Shown piece by piece: positions 13,822 to 23,528 of a DNA stretch of 64,000 nucleotides. Made by a program: the position numbers and the translations under genes. The number at the start of each line of letters is the position of its first letter. The first letter of the stretch is position 1. The notes beneath the pieces are model-generated. The model saw nothing but the letters and a program-made list of their open reading frames with translations. It did not search any database and was not told the DNA's origin. The stretch covers positions 565,501 to 629,500 of the forward strand of contig NZ_JBFCVL010000001.1 in assembly GCF_040712075.1 (NCBI RefSeq). The letters run 5' to 3'. Source of the DNA: Fodinicurvata sp. EGI_FJ10296 (lineage in GTDB: Bacteria > Pseudomonadota > Alphaproteobacteria > DSM-16000 > Inquilinaceae).

Positions 13822-16057
13822 TGCAGCGGACGGCGGTGACGCCGTACTGGACGCGCTGACCGCCGCGGCGGGCGTTGCGCCGGGCTTTCACGATATCTGG
13901 GGTCGCGAGTATGCTGCCTCTGACGAAACGAAATGCGCCCTGTTGCAGGCGCTTGGCTATCGCGTCGACACCGAAGACGATCGACGAGCCGCCCTCGAAT
14001 TCGCCAATAACCGGCCCTGGTCGCGGCTGATCGATCCCGTTGTCATCATCGCGTCGGAAGCCGGGCCACCGGCCGTCGATATTGCGGTCGCAGACGGGCG
14101 GGATGGACTGAACTGGACGATTCGGACCGAGGATGGCTCCGAACTCCATGGGCAAGCGTCACGCGCGGCGCTGCCTGTCCTGGACAGGCGTCCGGATATT
14201 CCCGGACGAGGCGCGGTCACCCGGTACCGTCTCGACCTCCACGCGACACTGCCCGAAGGATACCATCAGCTGGTGATCGACGACGGTGGCGGGCCGGACG
14301 GCGGGGCATGGGGCGAAACCACGCTCATCGTTGCGCCGCCCCGCTGTTGGACACCCCAGGACACCACCGGCGATGCCCGGCTCTGGGGCGTATCTTGCCA
14401 GCTCTATTCGCTGATGGAAGACGGCGACGATGGTATCGGAACGTTTTCACATCTGAAGCGCTTTGCCACGGACATGGCAAGGGCCGGCGCCGATACCATC
14501 GGTTTGAATCCCCTCCATTCGCTTTATCCGGTGGAACCCGCTGCTGCCAGCCCCTATTCGCCGTCCAGCAGAGACTTTCTCAATCCGATGTATATCGATA
14601 TTCACGCGATTCCCGAGGCCGGCGCTGCCGACCTTGCGCAGTTGCCGGTTGTCGGGGCGGACGATCTCATCGATTACGATGTCGTTGCCCGTCGTGCCTG
14701 GCGCGGGCTGGAAGCGGTTTTTGCGGCCTTCCGGCGTTTGCACCCCGAGGGGGGCGGCAGCGAGAGAGAGGCCGCGTTCAAAGCCTTCCGGGATGGCGGT
14801 GGAGAAGCCGGCGCCGAATTGCAGGCCCGGGCGTTGCACGATTTCGCCTTGTTCATGGCCATACAGGAAAGCAAGGCCGGCGACGACTTGTCGTCGATGC
14901 CCTGGTGGGCATGGGGGGAGGCTTTCGCTCATCCGGAAGCGCCCGGCAGCCGCGCCTTCGCCGAAACTCACGCCGAGCGAGTTCACTTTCACCAGTGGTG
15001 CCAGTTCATCGCCGACGAGCAACTGGGCGATGCGGCAAACGCTGCCGACGCGGCGGGGCTGCGCCTGGGCCTCTACCGCGACCTTGCAATCGGGGTGGGG
15101 CCGGCATCGGCTGCGGCCTGGGCCGATCCTCAGGCGCTGGTCCGGGGCGTGTCGGTCGGGGCCCCGCCCGATCTTCTGAACCGGAAGGGCCAGGACTGGG
15201 GGTTGGCGCCGCTGGACCCGCTGTATCTGAGGGAAACGGCATTCAAGCCGCTGATTCAGGGGTTGCGGGCCAATATGCGCCACGCCGGGGCCATTCGCAT
15301 CGACCATGTCATGGGGCTGATGCACCTTTACTGGATTCCCGCCGGTCGGCCGGCCGACGAGGGTACCTATGTCTCCTATCCGTTCGAGGAGATGCTGAGA
15401 ATCCTGGCGCTGGAAAGCCGGCGCCACAAGGCCATCGTCATCGGCGAGGATCTCGGCACGGTGCCGGAAGGCTTCCGCGACCGGATGACGGCGGCGGGCG
15501 TCCTCTCATACAAGGTCATGCCATTCGAACGGGTTGGCGACGGCCTGTTCAAGCGCGGAACGAGCTATTCACCGCTGTCGGTATGCACCTTCGGAACGCA
15601 CGATCTGCCGACGGTCGACGGATGGTGGAGCGGCCGGGACGTCGCGTGGCGAAGCCATATCGGCCACCACGGCAGTGAAGAAGACCGCGACGCCGATGCG
15701 CGTTCGCGGTCGGTCGATCGCCAGCGACTGATCGACGCGCTGGTCGATGCCGGTGTCTGGCCGCCGGACCGGGCGGTCGATATCGAGACACCCGAACCCA
15801 TGTCGCAGCCCCTTCGTGAGGCCATTCATGCCTTTCTTGCACGAGCCGACTCGTGTCTCATGGTCGTCCAGATCGAGGACGCGCTGGCATTGGTCGATCA
15901 GATGAATCTTCCCGGAACGACCGTCGAGCACCCCAACTGGCGTCGCCGCCTGCCAAGGGCGGTATCGAATCTTGCCGAGGTGCCGTCGGTGCGGGGCGTG
16001 CTGGACACTGTGGCGTCAATTCGCGGCCGCCACGGCGTCGGCGGCGAAAACGCTTGA
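13811..16057 (+). CDS. malQ: 4-alpha-glucanotransferase (amylomaltase, GH77)
   Basis: MalQ disproportionates alpha-1,4-glucans, transferring glucan chains and releasing glucose. The open frame begins earlier inside glgX, but the natural start is ATG 13811, overlapping the glgX end by 11 bases and giving 748 residues. That is the size of proteobacterial MalQ with the N-terminal extension (about 1-150). GH77 motifs are present: IRIDHVMGL (nucleophile D498), VIGEDLGTVP (acid E546) and FGTHDLPTVDGWW. It is the last gene of the glg cluster; the next gene is 66 bp downstream with its own strong ribosome binding site. No glgP phosphorylase is in the window, so recycling here would produce glucose and maltose rather than glucose 1-phosphate. 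Confidence 0.94.
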
Positions 16058-16123
16058 GGGGAATCGGCAAACCGGTAACCATGGTGATGGTCGTATGAAG
16101 TCCCGCTGAGGAGAGGATCATTC

Positions 16124-16999
16124 GTGGCGAACCGAGGTCGCCGGCGCGCTGTGTCCGTTCAGGAGCCGTGGCTGCAATGGCCGGCCGGGCGTCTGGTGGC
16201 GGTCGTGTTGATCGTGGGGGCGTTGACGGCTTGCGGTTCGCTGTCGCAGCGGGACGGTGACCGACTTCCGGATGCCAGCCAGATTGCCGAAGATCCAGCC
16301 AGCACGCTGCTGTTGGAGGCAGTGGCCCGCGGACGCCTCGACGTCGCCTTGCTGGCGATCGACCAGGGTGCCGAGATCGAAGCCCGCGAACCCCAGCGGC
16401 TGCGGACGGCGACCATGCTCGCGGCTGAACGCGGTGATATCAACTCCCTGACCCTGCTGATCGCACTCGGCGCTGATCTGGAAGCGCGGTCCGACGAAGG
16501 CTGGATGGCATTACACCACGCCGCAGCGAGCGACCGGGCGCGGGCAATCCGCTTGCTGATCGCTGGCGCGGCCGATCCGGACGGAAGGGAAACGCTGCAA
16601 GGGATGACGCCACTGATGATCGCGTCATTGCTGGCGCATACCGACGCAATCGCGGCATTGCTCGACGGTGGTGCCTCCATCGACGCCACGGCCGAGGACG
16701 GGGCTGTCGCGCTTCATTTTGCGGCCGCCAGCCGCGATCGTGATGCGCCGCTGGCCCTGGCGGAACTGCTGATCAGAGGCGCCGTCCCCGATTGGCGCCG
16801 GGACGACGGCTGGACACCTCTGATGGTGGCGGTGGAAGCCGCCAGCACCGATGGGGCGGGCGTTCTGCTGGATCTGGGTGCTGATCCCTCGGTGACGACC
16901 CGCGACGGCACAGACGCGCTCGGACTGGCAATGGACCGCGGTGACGACGACCTGATCCGGCGCATTCGCACGGCGTTCCAGCAACGGGACAGGCCGTGA
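16124..16999 (+). CDS. Ankyrin-repeat lipoprotein
   Basis: A 291-residue predicted lipoprotein from a GTG start with GAGGAG upstream. An Arg-rich N-terminus and a hydrophobic segment lead to the lipobox LTAC (Cys about residue 38), so it should be lipid-anchored to an envelope membrane facing the periplasm. From about residue 60 to the end there are six to seven ankyrin repeats of about 33 residues, each with the GADLEAR / DEGWMALHHAAASD type of pattern. Ankyrin repeats bind proteins; the partner is unknown. The downstream methyltransferase overlaps its stop by 4 bp (GTGA), so the two are cotranscribed. The family fold is clear; the role is not. Confidence 0.85.
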   Translation: MANRGRRRAVSVQEPWLQWPAGRLVAVVLIVGALTACGSLSQRDGDRLPDASQIAEDPASTLLLEAVARGRLDVALLAIDQGAEIEAREPQRLRTATMLAAERGDINSLTLLIALGADLEARSDEGWMALHHAAASDRARAIRLLIAGAADPDGRETLQGMTPLMIASLLAHTDAIAALLDGGASIDATAEDGAVALHFAAASRDRDAPLALAELLIRGAVPDWRRDDGWTPLMVAVEAASTDGAGVLLDLGADPSVTTRDGTDALGLAMDRGDDDLIRRIRTAFQQRDRP

Positions 17000-17589
17000 C
17001 GACCGACGATCAGCGATGGCTGCGCTATCTGGCCTCGATCGGCGATGAGGCGCCGCCCCGCGACACGCTGGTCAGAGCCTTGTCCAGCCGGTCCGGTCCC
17101 CCCGGACGGGCGCTCGATCTCGGCGCTGGTCAGGGGCGCGACACCGTTTATCTACTGCGCCAAGGCTGGTCCGTCACGGCGGTGGACCGATCGGCGGCGG
17201 CGATACACCGTATTGTCCAGCTGTGTCCCGCCCCGCTTTGCAAACACCTGACCGTCATCGAATCGGCGTTTGAAGAGGTTCGGCTGCCGCCCGATCAGGA
17301 CCTTGTGAACGCCAGTTTTTCACTGCCGTTCTGCGCGGCCGACTGTTTCGAAAACTTCTGGTCGGAAATAGAGCGTGTGCTGAAGCCGGGAGGCGTCTTC
17401 TGCGGCCATCTTCTGGGTCCTGGTGACGATTGGGCCAGGGACGGCGTCGTCACCGAGACACCGGACCAGATCCAGGAGCGATTCAGAACCTGGGCCGCCT
17501 TGGATATCGAGACGACCTTCGGACCGGCCGCGACGGCCAAGGGCCGGGTGAAAAACTGGGATCTTTACAAGATCGTCGCCCTTCGCTGA
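16996..17589 (+). CDS. Class I SAM-dependent methyltransferase
   Basis: A 197-residue Rossmann-fold methyltransferase starting with GTG inside the stop codon of the ankyrin gene. Motif I is RALDLGAGQGRDTVYLL (about residues 36-52) and the acidic end of strand 2 is VTAVDRS. FSLPFCAADCFENFW corresponds to motif IV and the post-motif region (VLKPGGVFCGHLLG) is typical. Size and motif I resemble TehB/tellurite-resistance-like and thiopurine-type small methyltransferases, but the substrate cannot be assigned. It converges with fabI, leaving only 20 bp between the two stops. Confidence 0.82.
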   Translation: MTTDDQRWLRYLASIGDEAPPRDTLVRALSSRSGPPGRALDLGAGQGRDTVYLLRQGWSVTAVDRSAAAIHRIVQLCPAPLCKHLTVIESAFEEVRLPPDQDLVNASFSLPFCAADCFENFWSEIERVLKPGGVFCGHLLGPGDDWARDGVVTETPDQIQERFRTWAALDIETTFGPAATAKGRVKNWDLYKIVALR

Positions 17590-17609
17590 CGTTGGCGCAG
17601 CCTCAACGA

Positions 17610-18443
17610 CTACGCCCCTTCGTCCGATTCTTCATGGGAAGGCCGGGGAATGCCGACAGCATGGAACCCGGCGTCGACATGGTGCACTTCGCCGGTAACG
17701 CCGCCGGACAGCGGCGATAGCAGGTAGAGCCCTGCGTTGCCGACATCTTCCAATAGAACGTTCCGGCCGAGTGGCGCATTGTCGCCAGAGAATTTGAAGA
17801 CGTAGCGCGCATCGGCGATGGCGCTGCCGGCCAGCGTCCGCATCGGGCCCGCCGACACGGCGTTTACACGGATGCCGTCATGGCCGAGATCGGCGGCCAG
17901 ATACCGGACGCTTGCCTCCAGTGCCGCTTTGGCCACGCCCATGACATTGTAATTGGGCATGACGCGCTCGGCGCCCAGATAGGTCAAGGTCAGGATGCTG
18001 CCGCCGCGGCCGTTTCGGCTCTTGCGCATCATTGGCTCTGCCCGCCGGGTGACGGCCGTGAGCGAGTAGCACGAGATGTTCATCGTGTGGAGAAAGTTGT
18101 CCAGCGTGGTATCGACGTAACGGCCCTTCAACTCTGCCTTGTCGGAATATGCAATTGCATGGACCACGAAATCCAGCGATTCCCATCGGGACTGCAAGGT
18201 TTCAAAGGCAGTGTCGACCGAGGAGGGGTCGCCGACGTCGCAAGGAATGACGATGTCCGAGCCGACCGATTTCGCCAGCGGCTCGACGCGGCGGCGGAAG
18301 CTGTCGCCCTGATAGGTGAAAGCCAGTTCGGCCCCTTCGCGCGCTGCGGCTTGTGCGATCCCCCAGGCGATCGAGTGGTTGTTCGCGACGCCCATGACCA
18401 GACCCCTGAGGCCGGTCATCAACCCCTTCGCACTTGCCGTCAT
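17610..18443 (-). CDS. fabI: Enoyl-[acyl-carrier-protein] reductase (NADH), FabI type
   Basis: FabI performs the last reduction in each cycle of fatty acid elongation. The 277 residues form a short-chain dehydrogenase fold with the FabI-specific cofactor loop GVANNHSIAWGIA (18-30). The catalytic set is Y155, Y165 and K172 (TYLGAER..PNYNVMGVAK), with the Y-x6-K spacing of FabI. It is the third gene of a fabA-fabB-fabI unit (50 bp after fabB), the usual alphaproteobacterial arrangement. The residues lining the triclosan/isoniazid pocket were not analysed. High confidence. Confidence 0.96.
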   Translation of the reverse strand: MTASAKGLMTGLRGLVMGVANNHSIAWGIAQAAAREGAELAFTYQGDSFRRRVEPLAKSVGSDIVIPCDVGDPSSVDTAFETLQSRWESLDFVVHAIAYSDKAELKGRYVDTTLDNFLHTMNISCYSLTAVTRRAEPMMRKSRNGRGGSILTLTYLGAERVMPNYNVMGVAKAALEASVRYLAADLGHDGIRVNAVSAGPMRTLAGSAIADARYVFKFSGDNAPLGRNVLLEDVGNAGLYLLSPLSGGVTGEVHHVDAGFHAVGIPRPSHEESDEGA

Positions 18444-18493
18444 TGTCCGACCCGATCTTGATTGCAGTAGATTATTGTCGATCGCGCCATGGG

Positions 18494-19714
18494 TTATCGA
18501 TCGAAGCGCGAGAATACGAGCGTCGCGTTCGTGCCGCCGAAGCCGAAGCTGTTGGACATGACGGCATTCAGTGTGACGTCGTCTCGCCTGGTTCTGACGA
18601 TGGGCATGCCCTCGGCCTCAGGGTCGAGGTCGTCGATGTTGGCAGACGCGGCAACGAACCCGTTATTCATCATCAGAAGGCTGTAGATCGCTTCCTGAGC
18701 ACCAGTTGCCCCGAGCGAATGGCCGGTCAGGGATTTGGTCGAACTGATCATGGGGAAAGCGTCGCCGAACACCTCCTTGAGGGCGATCAGCTCGCGAACA
18801 TCGCCGATCTGGGTAGAGGTTCCATGGGTGTTGATGTAGTCGACCTTGCCCCCAGGGGCGGCGTCCAGTGCCATGCGCATGCAGCGGACGGCGCCCTCAC
18901 CGGATGGCTGGACCATGTCGAAACCATCGGAATTCGCGCCGTATCCGGTGACCTCGCCATAGATGCGGGCGCCGCGGGCCAGAGCGTGATCGAGTTCTTC
19001 CAGCACGACGACGCCGCCGCCGCCCGCAATGACAAAGCCGTCACGGTTGGCATCATAGGCGCGCGAGGCTTTATCGGGGGTTTCGTTGAATCCGGACGAT
19101 AATGCACCCATGGCGTCGAAAAGTGAAGAGAGCGTCCAGTGCAGTTCCTCGCCGCCGCCGGCAAAGACGATGTCCTGTTTGCCCCACTGGATCTGCTCGG
19201 TGCCGTGACCGATACAATGCGCCGAGGTCGAGCATGCTGACGAGATCGAGTAATTCAGACCCTTGATCTTGAACGGCGTCGCGAGGGTTGCGGAATTCGT
19301 CGACGACATGGTGCGCGGCACCATATACGGGCCCATGCGGCGCGGCCCCTTGGCGCGGGTGATGTCCGCCGCCTCGACGAGGTTGGCGGTGGAGGGGCCG
19401 CCGGAGCCCATGATGAGGCCCGATCGCTCGTTACTGACATCGCTTTCGTCGAGTCCGGCGTCTTCGATCGCTTGTTGCATGGCGATAAAATTATAGGCCG
19501 CGCCATCGCCCATAAAGCGTCGGAGCTTTCGGTCGATATGGGCATCGATGTCGATCGTGACCGCTCCGTGGACCTGGCTGCGAAAGCCCAGTTCCTTGTA
19601 TTCGGGGGCGAAGACAATTCCCGACCGGCCGTCCCGCAGGCTCGCGAGCACCTCGTCGGTGTTATTGCCGATACTGGAAACGATGCCCATACCGGTGACC
19701 ACAACGCGCCGCAT
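18494..19714 (-). CDS. fabB: 3-oxoacyl-[acyl-carrier-protein] synthase I
   Basis: A beta-ketoacyl-ACP synthase of 406 residues that condenses acyl-ACP with malonyl-ACP. Working with FabA, FabB is the step that commits carbon to unsaturated fatty acids. The catalytic Cys is C161 in [14 protein letters not shown]; the two His are in [12 protein letters not shown] and [10 protein letters not shown], and the closing [12 protein letters not shown] loop is present. [18 protein letters not shown] is the characteristic start. The gene sits 69 bp after fabA and 50 bp before fabI on the minus strand. The order identifies it as FabB rather than FabF. Confidence 0.95.
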   Translation of the reverse strand: MRRVVVTGMGIVSSIGNNTDEVLASLRDGRSGIVFAPEYKELGFRSQVHGAVTIDIDAHIDRKLRRFMGDGAAYNFIAMQQAIEDAGLDESDVSNERSGLIMGSGGPSTANLVEAADITRAKGPRRMGPYMVPRTMSSTNSATLATPFKIKGLNYSISSACSTSAHCIGHGTEQIQWGKQDIVFAGGGEELHWTLSSLFDAMGALSSGFNETPDKASRAYDANRDGFVIAGGGGVVVLEELDHALARGARIYGEVTGYGANSDGFDMVQPSGEGAVRCMRMALDAAPGGKVDYINTHGTSTQIGDVRELIALKEVFGDAFPMISSTKSLTGHSLGATGAQEAIYSLLMMNNGFVAASANIDDLDPEAEGMPIVRTRRDDVTLNAVMSNSFGFGGTNATLVFSRFDR

Positions 19715-19783
19715 AAAACGCTCCGTCCGCTGGTTCGCCGGGATGCGGTCCTATTGGATTTGTCCCGGACGAGAGATCAGGAT

Positions 19784-20299
19784 CTAAAGTTCGTCGGTCT
19801 TGGTGAACAGGCCGACGCGAAGGTCTTTGGCTTCATAGATGACGTTGCCATCCACGCTGACCTGTCCGTCGGCAATGCCCAGAACGAGTTTTCGGTTGAT
19901 AACGCGCTTGATGTCGAGATGATAGGTGACGCGTTTCTGGTGGGGCAGGACCTGACCGCTGAATTTGACCTCACCAACGCCAAGTGCGCGTCCGCGGCCG
20001 GCCGCGCCGGTCCAGCCGAGATAGAACCCGACGAGTTGCCAGAGAGCATCCAGCCCCAGACATCCAGGCATCACCGGGTCGCCTTCGAAGTGGCACTGGA
20101 AGAACCACAGGTCGGGCCGCAGATCCAGTTCCGCTTCCAGCTCGCCCTTGCCATAAGCGCCGCCATCCGCGGCCACATTGGGGATACGATCGATCATCAG
20201 CATCGGCGGAAGCGGCAATTGCGGATTGCCGGGGCCGAATAGCTCGCCATGGGCGCAGGTTATGAGATCGTCGTAGGAATAGCTGCTCTTCGCCGTCAC
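19784..20299 (-). CDS. fabA: 3-hydroxydecanoyl-[acyl-carrier-protein] dehydratase/isomerase
   Basis: FabA dehydrates 3-hydroxydecanoyl-ACP and isomerises trans-2-decenoyl-ACP to cis-3, the branch point for unsaturated fatty acids. The 171 residues match the E. coli length. The hot-dog core carries the active-site His in [21 protein letters not shown], with the paired Asp of that helix. The start is GTG ([12 protein letters not shown]...), the first gene of fabA-fabB-fabI. In many alphaproteobacteria an irr/fur gene lies next to fabA; here the divergent position holds only a small unknown minus-strand gene. High confidence. Confidence 0.96.
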   Translation of the reverse strand: MTAKSSYSYDDLITCAHGELFGPGNPQLPLPPMLMIDRIPNVAADGGAYGKGELEAELDLRPDLWFFQCHFEGDPVMPGCLGLDALWQLVGFYLGWTGAAGRGRALGVGEVKFSGQVLPHQKRVTYHLDIKRVINRKLVLGIADGQVSVDGNVIYEAKDLRVGLFTKTDEL

Positions 20300-20353
20300 G
20301 CCGCACCAAACTCGTTAATTCACGCCCCTCGGGGCCTTCGACTGGCGACGGAG

Positions 20354-20380
20354 TCTATAGGTTTTGCATCCCGAGACAAG
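20354..20380 (-). promoter_or_regulatory. Weak candidate promoter for fabA-fabB-fabI
   Basis: On the minus strand CTTGTC (20375-20380) is followed by TATAGA (20354-20359), with a short 15-base spacer; shifting the -35 to GCTTGT gives 16. It lies about 55 bp upstream of the fabA GTG, in the only sizeable gap in front of the operon. The match is modest and is offered as the best candidate in that gap. Confidence 0.22.
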
Positions 20381-20585
20381 CACAGACTCCGCCGTTCACG
20401 AATTCGATCTCCCGTTTCGGGATTGTGACCACGTTTGGCCAAGCGCGGCGCAACTAGTGTAGCGTGGCCGTCAGGCCGGGAAAGCTCGCTGGCGCCGACA
20501 CAAATTAAGCATTCGCAGGGATGCTGCGCTGGCGTGCAGACTGGATCCGCGGCTCCATTTAGCGACGGCAGTGAGCCGGGGGCGC

Positions 20586-20807
20586 CTACTTGCAGCTTTC
20601 TTCCATCGCAGCCTCGGCGGCCGCTTCGGCGAGATGGCTCGTCAGCGGCATTCCGAGATCGATGGCTTCTTCCTGCAACTGCATCAGCGCATGGCGAATT
20701 GCGCGTCGGCGGTCGGCGGGTTGTGGCATGGGGCCATCCGATACCGGCAGGCTTGTGACGACGCTGCCTGCTCGGTCGTCGAGGGTGATCTGCTTGGTGC
20801 TATCCAT
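20586..20807 (-). CDS. Small hypothetical protein
   Basis: A 73-residue protein from ATG 20807, with GGAG about nine bases upstream on the minus strand; this start is preferred over upstream ATGs that lengthen it without a binding site. The sequence is MDSTKQITLDDRAG followed by a conserved-looking amphipathic half (RRRAIRHALMQLQEEA, then LTSHLAEAAAEAAMEE). Codon use resembles the neighbouring genes, which argues that it is translated. It has no signal peptide and no known motif. Its helical, charged character would fit a small regulator or adaptor, but nothing in the sequence proves that. Confidence 0.5.
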   Translation of the reverse strand: MDSTKQITLDDRAGSVVTSLPVSDGPMPQPADRRRAIRHALMQLQEEAIDLGMPLTSHLAEAAAEAAMEESCK

Positions 20808-20996
20808 GCGGATTGTCTCCGGACGTTGGTTGCCGTTGCGGTACTGCGCCGCCATGTTCCGACGGTGCGACATTCTTCGTTCGCCCGTCGATTGCACAAC
20901 CTAAAGGAACCGGAAGAGTCCAAAAAGCATAAAATTCAAAATGAACGCGGTAGAATTTTGTCCGATCTGGGACTTGCGGAAAAAATCTCATAAGAA

Positions 20997-21536
20997 TCAA
21001 TCGTCTGACGATATTCCCCAGATAGTGGTGGCAGGAACCCATCCTGCGAAATCTTCTGCTTCGACCAGACACCACTTGTCCGGGCCGGAAGTCACGCAAT
21101 GATCGAACCCTGCGATGACGCCCGGTTCCATCCTGGCGACGACGCCTGCTTCCAGCGTCGGTTCGCCCCGCATCATCGCGATGTCCGGTCCAAGCACCAT
21201 CACGGTGCGCCGCCCGGAAAGCATCGCCTGATGGACCCAGCCGATATCGCCGTCGACGTCGCGGATCCGACGCCAGATATCGAACTCGGCTATGATCTGG
21301 ACCGGGAGTTCCGGCCGCCGGTACACGTACTCCACGGGGTACTGGCGTCCCGGTCCGGTCCGCATGTTCGCCTCGGAGGCCTGGATGCTGGCAAAGCGCG
21401 GCAGGCCGGGGGCATCATCACCCAGCACTGGGGTCGCCGGGGAGAACGTCGCGATGACCATGGCCGCGCCGAGACAGCCAGCGGCAACGCCGGTTGAGGA
21501 AATGCGCCGGTGGCGGCAAGTGGTGCGAATCGGCAT
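20997..21536 (-). CDS. Exported SH3-like (SH3b) domain protein
   Basis: The start is placed at ATG 21536, where AAGGA lies seven bases upstream, giving 179 residues. An Arg-rich head plus a hydrophobic segment (GVAAGCLGAAMVIATFSPATPVLG) forms a signal peptide, so it is periplasmic. The mature part contains two bacterial SH3-type repeats. The first (about 47-105) reads ASEANMRTGPGRQYPVEYVY...WRRIRDVDGDIGWVHQAML. The second (about 108-172) contains GVVARMEPGVIAG...WCLVEAEDFAGWVP. Such proteins often bind peptidoglycan or other cell-wall ligands. It is divergent from the 2-hydroxyacid dehydrogenase gene, a pairing I recall from other alphaproteobacteria. Confidence 0.82.
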   Translation of the reverse strand: MPIRTTCRHRRISSTGVAAGCLGAAMVIATFSPATPVLGDDAPGLPRFASIQASEANMRTGPGRQYPVEYVYRRPELPVQIIAEFDIWRRIRDVDGDIGWVHQAMLSGRRTVMVLGPDIAMMRGEPTLEAGVVARMEPGVIAGFDHCVTSGPDKWCLVEAEDFAGWVPATTIWGISSDD

Positions 21537-21719
21537 CCTGGGTTCCTTGAGTAACACAATGGCAGTCCATCAGGTTTCGGAATCCGGACCCGGCGCGCAG
21601 TGCAGGGATCCGGCGGGGTACCCGACCGGCCTTGACCCCTTTTGCCGCGCCGTCTATCCCGAATTCAAGTGACCATCAAGCGATGTGCCGGCACGTCGCG
21701 TTCAGCAGGGAATTTCGGC

Positions 21720-22703
21720 ATGACGACGCGCCCGCGGGTCCACACCACTCGAAAGCTGCCGGCTGTCGTCGAAACGCGCATGATGGAACTGTTCACGACG
21801 CGCCTGACCTCCCGGGACGAACCGGTCGACCGCCGCGGTTTGCTCGAAATGGCGACCGGAGCAGACATTCTCGTTCCAACCCTGACCGACAGACTGGACG
21901 CCGAATTTTTCGAGTCGGCGCCCCGTACGCTGCGCCTCATCGCGAATTTCGGCAACGGCGTCGATCACATCGATCTGGCTGCGGCGGCGCGAAAAGGCAT
22001 CATGGTCACGAATACACCCGGCGTGCTCACTGACGATACCGCCGATATGACGATGGCGCTGATTCTCGCGACGGTGCGGCGTCTGAGCGAGGGTGAGCGC
22101 GTAATGCGAAGCGGCGCATGGGCCGGGTGGAGTCCAACGGGCATGCTGGGGCGGCGATTGTCCGGGCTCAGGCTTGGGATCATCGGACTGGGGCGGATCG
22201 GCCGCGCCGTCGCGGCCCGCGCCCGCGCCTTCGGCATGACCGTGCATTATCATAACCGCGCCCGCGTCGACGAGCAGACGGAGCGCGATCTGGAGGCGAC
22301 TTATTGGGCCGATCTGGACCAGATGCTGGCGCATATGGACGTCGTTTCGGTCAATTGCCCACAAACGCCGGCGACCTATCATCTTTTGTCCGCCCAGAGA
22401 CTGGCGTTGATGAAGACAGACGCCGTGCTGGTCAACACGGCCCGTGGCGAAATCGTCGACGAAGCGGCCCTGACCGAGATGCTGCTGGCCGGCCGTCTGG
22501 CGGGGGCGGGACTGGATGTCTTCGCCGCCGAACCCCATCTCGACGACCGGCTGCGCGGCCTCGAATCGGTGGTCTTGCTGCCGCATATGGGATCGGCCAC
22601 GATCGAAAGTCGCATCGAGATGGGGCAGCGCGTGATCCTGAATATCCGCTCGTTCTGGGATGGCCACTCACCGCCTGACCGCGTCATCGGGCAGGCGCTG
22701 TAA
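21720..22703 (+). CDS. D-isomer-specific 2-hydroxyacid dehydrogenase (glyoxylate/hydroxypyruvate reductase type)
   Basis: The start is ATG 21720 with CAGGGA upstream; the longer frame from 21642 has no binding site and adds 26 non-conserved residues. The 327-residue enzyme has the NAD(P)-binding motif GLGRIGRAVAARARAFGM (G-x-G-x2-G), catalytic Arg in NTARGEIVDE, Glu in DVFAAEP and His in LLPHMGSAT. The family reduces 2-oxoacids such as glyoxylate or hydroxypyruvate to D-2-hydroxyacids. The sequence resembles alphaproteobacterial GyaR/GhrB-like proteins, but substrate specificity is inferred only from that resemblance. Its stop lies 27 bp from the moeB stop on the opposite strand. Confidence 0.88.
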   Translation: MTTRPRVHTTRKLPAVVETRMMELFTTRLTSRDEPVDRRGLLEMATGADILVPTLTDRLDAEFFESAPRTLRLIANFGNGVDHIDLAAAARKGIMVTNTPGVLTDDTADMTMALILATVRRLSEGERVMRSGAWAGWSPTGMLGRRLSGLRLGIIGLGRIGRAVAARARAFGMTVHYHNRARVDEQTERDLEATYWADLDQMLAHMDVVSVNCPQTPATYHLLSAQRLALMKTDAVLVNTARGEIVDEAALTEMLLAGRLAGAGLDVFAAEPHLDDRLRGLESVVLLPHMGSATIESRIEMGQRVILNIRSFWDGHSPPDRVIGQAL

Positions 22704-22730
22704 GGCAGGTCCGGACAGGGACGAAACGCC

Positions 22731-23489
22731 TCAGTCCGGTCCGCCGCAGGTTGCGCAACCGGCGACGCGGTCGAGACCAACCGTGGTGAACCGGGCCGCG
22801 AGCGCATCGATGATAATGAGACGGCCGGAGAGGCCCTCGCCGATGCCCAGAAGTTCCTTTACCGTCTCGGTCGCTTGCAGACACCCGATCATGCCCGCCG
22901 AGGCACCGAGAACGCCGGCTTCTGAACAGCTTGGCACGGTGCCGGGTGGCGGCGGTGCCGGGAACAGGCACCGATAGCAGGGGTGAGGCGGTCCGAGATG
23001 GGATTTGAATGTCGATATCTGCCCTTCGAACCGGAGCAACGCCGCCGAAATCCAGGGGCGCCCGACGCGGTGGCAGGTATCGTTCAGCAGGTAGCGGGCG
23101 TCGAAGCTGTCGGTGCCGTCGACGATGATGTCGTAGCCTTCGATCAGCGCGGCGGCGTTTTCCGGCGTCAGGCGTTCGACGTGCCGATCGACCGTGACGC
23201 CGGCGTTAAGGGCCTGAAGTCGTTGCGCTGCTGAATCGACCTTGTTCAGGCCAATCGTTGTGGTGTCGTGAATGACCTGGCGCTGCAGGTTGGAAAGATC
23301 GACCCGATCGTCGTCGATGATCCCGAGCGTACCGACCCCGGCGGCCGCCAGATAGAGCAGTACGGGCGCACCGAGGCCGCCGGCTCCGACCACCAGTACG
23401 CGGGCGGCGCCGATCTTCTCCTGTCCGAGGCCGCCGATCTCGGGCAGAAGAATGTGACGGGAATAGCGGATGATGTCATCGTCGTTCAT
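22731..23489 (-). CDS. moeB: E1-like adenylyltransferase, MoeB/ThiF/HesA family
   Basis: The start is ATG 23489 (GGAAAGG upstream), giving 252 residues. The enzyme adenylates the C-terminal Gly of a ubiquitin-like sulfur carrier (MoaD or ThiS). The Rossmann ATP site VLVVGAGGLGAPVLLYLAAAGVG, the RQVIHDTTTIG arginine region and two CxxC zinc motifs (YRC in HPCYRCLFP, and CATCGG near the C-terminus) are all present. It has no rhodanese domain, unlike MOCS3-type proteins. It follows cysK by 39 bp in the coaBC-dut-rrf2-cysK unit, a context linking it to sulfur transfer. MoeB and ThiF cannot be separated from sequence alone. Confidence 0.88.
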   Translation of the reverse strand: MNDDDIIRYSRHILLPEIGGLGQEKIGAARVLVVGAGGLGAPVLLYLAAAGVGTLGIIDDDRVDLSNLQRQVIHDTTTIGLNKVDSAAQRLQALNAGVTVDRHVERLTPENAAALIEGYDIIVDGTDSFDARYLLNDTCHRVGRPWISAALLRFEGQISTFKSHLGPPHPCYRCLFPAPPPPGTVPSCSEAGVLGASAGMIGCLQATETVKELLGIGEGLSGRLIIIDALAARFTTVGLDRVAGCATCGGPD

Positions 23490-23528
23490 CAAAGGCGCCT
23501 TTCCAGGCATGCCGGCCCATTGGGGAAC

